A DNA stretch of 8,745 nucleotides from Maritimibacter sp. (GTDB taxonomy: Bacteria; Pseudomonadota; Alphaproteobacteria; Rhodobacterales; Rhodobacteraceae), in contig JAGRMP010000486.1 of the NCBI GenBank assembly GCA_020441225.1, positions 1 through 8,745 of the forward strand, written 5' to 3'. Every line of letters starts with the position of its first letter. The stretch's first letter is position 1. The notes beneath the pieces are model-generated. The model ran no database searches, was not told the origin of the DNA, and saw only the letters and a program-made list of their open reading frames with translations. Positions 6,518-8,745 of the stretch are shown piece after piece. The position numbers and the translations under genes were made by a program.

Positions 6518-7768
6518 TTACTTGCGCGCGATCTTCAGCGCCACGGGCAGGTTTTTCAACACCAGAAATTCGCCCACGGCGTCACAGCCGGGAACCGTCA
6601 TCGTCAGGGGCTCGACAAGCGGTTCCTTGCCGGTCCCGCTGCGCAGGATCCAACCCTCGATCTTGCTGCCGCAGGTGTTCTCCATGACCTGCGCTTCGAT
6701 CGAAACCTCGGGTTCCGACCCGGCCTCGCTCAAAGCCGCCGGGTAGGTGTAGACATCGGCGGCAAAGCCATTGGCGGTGCTGCCGAGCATGGTCATGAAC
6801 CCGCCGGTTCCGGCGACGGCAGCTTCACGCGCACCGGGCGTGTCGGCCCAGAGATGGCCTTTGTCATCGTAATCCGCACCGCCTTCGAACGCGTGGAGCT
6901 GCAGGCCGGTGGCCCCCTGCCAGATCACGGCGATTCGGTCGAAAGCCTCGATATCCGGCACCGTGACCTCGATGTTTCTGTCGGATCCATCAGGGAACCC
7001 GAGCGACACCCTGGCTGTCCCGGTCATCGCCGGGACCTCAACGGTGAGCGAACCGTCGGGGCCGAGCTGTTCGCTGAACTTCAATCCTGCGTGGTTGAAG
7101 GCGACCTGTTCACCGGAATTGCACGGGGCAGTGACGTCGATCTGCAGGATCGCGCCCGGTCGGGCGGTGCCGGTGACATCGACGTCGCAGCCGGCCATCT
7201 CGGGCGTGGCCGGCGCAATGGTCTCCGGCGACGGCATTTCGACGGTGTCGGTCGCCGAGGCGAAAACGCTTTCGTCGGCGCGTTCGGGCGCGGGCTCGGT
7301 GATGGTGAGCAGTGGATCGGAGGCGGCCCTTGTCACCTCTTCCACGCGAGGTCCGGCCTCGGGAGCAGCCTCGGGCATTGGCGCGGGATCGACGGCGGCC
7401 GTGACAGTGACGGGCTCGTCGAGGCGCGAAGGCCGCGGCGCCGGGCGTATCGAGGCGATCGGTGCGGCAACGACGATTTCGGGCGCGGCCTGTTCAACGA
7501 TCTCGCGCGCCGGTGCTTCCGGCGTTTCGAGCGTTGCAGCGGCAACAGCCTCGCCCGTCGGCGCGGTCGCCGGATCCTTCGGTGCGGGCAGGATTTCGGG
7601 GGCCGCCACGCTGGGAACGGAGGCGCTCATGACCTCGGGATTACGGGACCCGCCAGAGGTCTGCTGCATGAAGTGCCCGGCGGCACCGGCGACCAAAAGC
7701 GCTACTGCAGCCGTGTAGACCCGCTTGCGGTCAACACCTGAGGTTTTTTCCTTCAGATCGGCGCGCAT
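6518..7768 (-). CDS. Membrane-anchored envelope protein with Ala/Pro/Glu-rich tether, function unknown
   Basis: I do not recognise a named family for this 416-residue protein. A short, charged cytoplasmic N-terminus (MRADLKEKTSGVDRKR) is followed by one hydrophobic segment (about 17-33, VYTAAVALLVAGAAGHF), which reads as an uncleaved inner-membrane anchor. Residues about 40-190 are low-complexity Ala/Pro/Glu/Val sequence, a likely unstructured tether in the style of TonB or TolA. Residues about 192-416 look globular and beta-rich, with four cysteines (194, 216, 366, 395) that could form disulphides in the periplasm. The frame extends to a TTG at 7813, but the ATG at 7768 has GGGAG 6 bases upstream and is the better start. 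It lies between secA and the PstS-like/OmpA gene, all on one strand, which suggests an envelope role. Domain boundaries are by eye, and function is open. Confidence 0.85.
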   Translation of the reverse strand: MRADLKEKTSGVDRKRVYTAAVALLVAGAAGHFMQQTSGGSRNPEVMSASVPSVAAPEILPAPKDPATAPTGEAVAAATLETPEAPAREIVEQAAPEIVVAAPIASIRPAPRPSRLDEPVTVTAAVDPAPMPEAAPEAGPRVEEVTRAASDPLLTITEPAPERADESVFASATDTVEMPSPETIAPATPEMAGCDVDVTGTARPGAILQIDVTAPCNSGEQVAFNHAGLKFSEQLGPDGSLTVEVPAMTGTARVSLGFPDGSDRNIEVTVPDIEAFDRIAVIWQGATGLQLHAFEGGADYDDKGHLWADTPGAREAAVAGTGGFMTMLGSTANGFAADVYTYPAALSEAGSEPEVSIEAQVMENTCGSKIEGWILRSGTGKEPLVEPLTMTVPGCDAVGEFLVLKNLPVALKIARK

Positions 7769-7997
7769 GGCGATCTCCCAAAGATTCCGTCGGGGTGCAG
7801 TCTTCCGCAGCAATACGCCGACGAAATGGACAGAAGGTGGCCATTTCCAGTTTTGTTTCCCGAATGAAGCAGTGCCATTGGATATCTATATGCCTGTTTT
7901 CTCGGATGTTTCTTTGATGAACACCCTTTCTGCGTCGATTTTTCGGCATCCCGCGGCCATCAGATTCGGCAGCGAGACCCCCTGTCTTTGCCGCGGC
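7769..7997. other. Gap between secA and the tethered membrane protein gene
   Basis: A 229-bp spacer, noticeably AT-richer at about 7850-7935 than the surrounding coding DNA. Short open frames here have no recognisable product. A promoter for the two downstream genes would be expected, but I found no convincing -35/-10 pair (TATAGA occurs on the minus strand without a fitting -35). No T-run terminator for secA is seen either, so read-through from secA remains possible. Confidence 0.5.
7775..7779 (-). promoter_or_regulatory. Ribosome binding site deciding the start at 7768
   Basis: GGGAG on the minus strand, 6 bases before the ATG at 7768, favours this codon over the upstream in-frame TTG at 7813. 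With the ATG, the N-terminus is a conventional basic leader before the membrane segment. Confidence 0.75.
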
Positions 7998-8010
7998 TCA
8001 GAATGAGCCG
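7994..8010 (-). other. Hairpin spanning the secA stop codon
   Basis: On the minus strand CGGCTCA-TTC-TGAGCCG forms a perfect 7-bp stem with a 3-base loop, and the TGA stop of secA lies in its 3' arm. No T-run follows, so it is not a classical intrinsic terminator. It could act as a 3'-end stabiliser or part of a Rho-dependent end, or be chance. Confidence 0.45.
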
Positions 8011-8745
8011 TGGCAGTGTTTGAATTTCTTGCCGGACCCGCAGGGACAGGGATCGTTGCGCCCCGGATTGCCCCAGGTCTGGGGATCGTTTTCGTCGAAT
8101 CCGGCCTGGGCCACACCCTTGGGCAGCTCGGCGCCTTCGCCGAGGATCTGCGCCGCGGCCTTTTTCTGCGCTTCCGCCATCGCCTGTTGCTGGGCGAGCA
8201 TCTGGCTCATCATCTGTTCCTGCTCCTCGGCGGTCATCGGTCGGACCTGGCCGAGCTTCTGAGTGACCTCGGAGCGCAGCGAGTCGATCATGCTCTCGAA
8301 CAGCTGGAAGCTTTCGGTCTTGTATTCGTTGAGCGGGTCGCGCTGGGCATAGCCGCGGAAGCCGACGACCGAACGCAGGTGTTCGAGCGTCAGCAGATGC
8401 TCGCGCCATTTCGCGTCGATCGACTGCAGCAGGATCTGCTTTTCGATCGAATGCATCGTCTCGGCGCCGAAGGCTTCGGTCTTTTCCGCCATCTGCTTGT
8501 CGGTGGCCTCGTAGAGACGCTCGCGGATATGCTCGTCGTCCACGCCCTCTTCCTTGGCCCATTCGATGATCGGCACGTCAATGTTGAGCTGCTCGATGAT
8601 CGCGGCGTAGAGCCCCTGGGTATCCCATTGTTCGGCATAGCTGCGGGGCGGCATGTATTGCGCAACCAGCTCGTCGATCACCGTGTGGCGCATGTCTTCG
8701 GTGACATCCGACAGGTCTTCGTCTTCCATGTATTCGCGGCGCTGG
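7998..8745 (-). CDS. secA: Preprotein translocase ATPase SecA, C-terminal 248 residues
   Basis: The frame is open from the right edge to a TGA at 7998-8000; the N-terminal ATPase motor domains lie outside the window. SecA drives secretory proteins through SecYEG at the inner membrane. The visible part is the helical wing and scaffold region ([38 protein letters not shown]), then a Gln/Met/Ala-rich linker ([20 protein letters not shown]), then the C-terminal zinc-binding tail [19 protein letters not shown]. The CxCx8CH ligands are all present (Cys233, Cys235, Cys244, His245 counted from the window edge). This tail binds SecB and lipids in other proteobacteria. There are internal methionines, for example at 8729, but the frame continues upstream with QRREY, as in SecA, so the true start is off the window. 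Nothing is unusual in it. Confidence 0.98.
   Translation of the reverse strand, partial: QRREYMEDEDLSDVTEDMRHTVIDELVAQYMPPRSYAEQWDTQGLYAAIIEQLNIDVPIIEWAKEEGVDDEHIRERLYEATDKQMAEKTEAFGAETMHSIEKQILLQSIDAKWREHLLTLEHLRSVVGFRGYAQRDPLNEYKTESFQLFESMIDSLRSEVTQKLGQVRPMTAEEQEQMMSQMLAQQQAMAEAQKKAAAQILGEGAELPKGVAQAGFDENDPQTWGNPGRNDPCPCGSGKKFKHCHGSF

Noticed and set aside
6404..7741. 445-codon plus-strand frame opposite the tethered membrane protein gene
   Set aside because: The minus-strand frame has a ribosome binding site, a membrane segment and operon spacing. The plus-strand product has no plausible start signal or domain.
7769..7813. 15-codon N-terminal extension of the membrane protein starting at TTG
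   Set aside because: The ATG at 7768 has GGGAG at proper spacing, whereas the TTG is a rare start codon without better support.
7850..7935. AT-rich stretch after secA, considered as a promoter or transferred DNA
   Set aside because: No matching -35/-10 pair, repeats or mobile-element ends were seen; lower GC is normal for intergenic DNA here.

Overview
The window is GC-rich, densely coded DNA from an alphaproteobacterium. A Rhodobacterales-type organism (Rhodobacter, Paracoccus or Roseobacter relatives) is the best guess. This rests on the protein styles of the SecA C-terminus, RadC and a PstS-like/OmpA fusion; it is inference, because no rRNA or other marker gene is present.

Left part (1-3631, all minus strand): a sugar operon read right to left as xylB (xylulokinase), xylA (xylose isomerase), galM (aldose 1-epimerase). 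The galM gene starts 3 bases after xylA and leaves the window at position 1, so its C-terminus is missing. The xylB and xylA genes overlap in an ATGA. Together they make the isomerase route for D-xylose: mutarotation of the sugar, isomerisation to D-xylulose, phosphorylation to D-xylulose 5-phosphate. A well-formed promoter (TTGACA, 17-bp spacer, CAATAT) precedes xylB, with a small palindrome between it and the ribosome binding site, where a repressor would sit. No regulator or transporter gene is inside the window.

Middle (3632-4159): about 530 bp of divergent intergenic DNA between xylB and radC. I find no convincing gene or RNA in it, only a few inverted repeats.

Right part: radC (plus strand, 4160-4933) converges on a minus-strand block and its stop codon overlaps that of the opposing gene. 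In transcription order the block is secA (C-terminal 248 residues only), a 229-bp gap, a membrane-anchored protein with a long Ala/Pro/Glu-rich tether and a cysteine-containing C-terminal domain, and, 22 bp later, a secreted protein joining a PstS-like solute-binding domain to a C-terminal OmpA-like peptidoglycan-binding domain. The last two look like a two-gene cell-envelope module of unknown function. They are the least explained part of the window. The xylose enzymes, RadC and SecA are ordinary members of their families.
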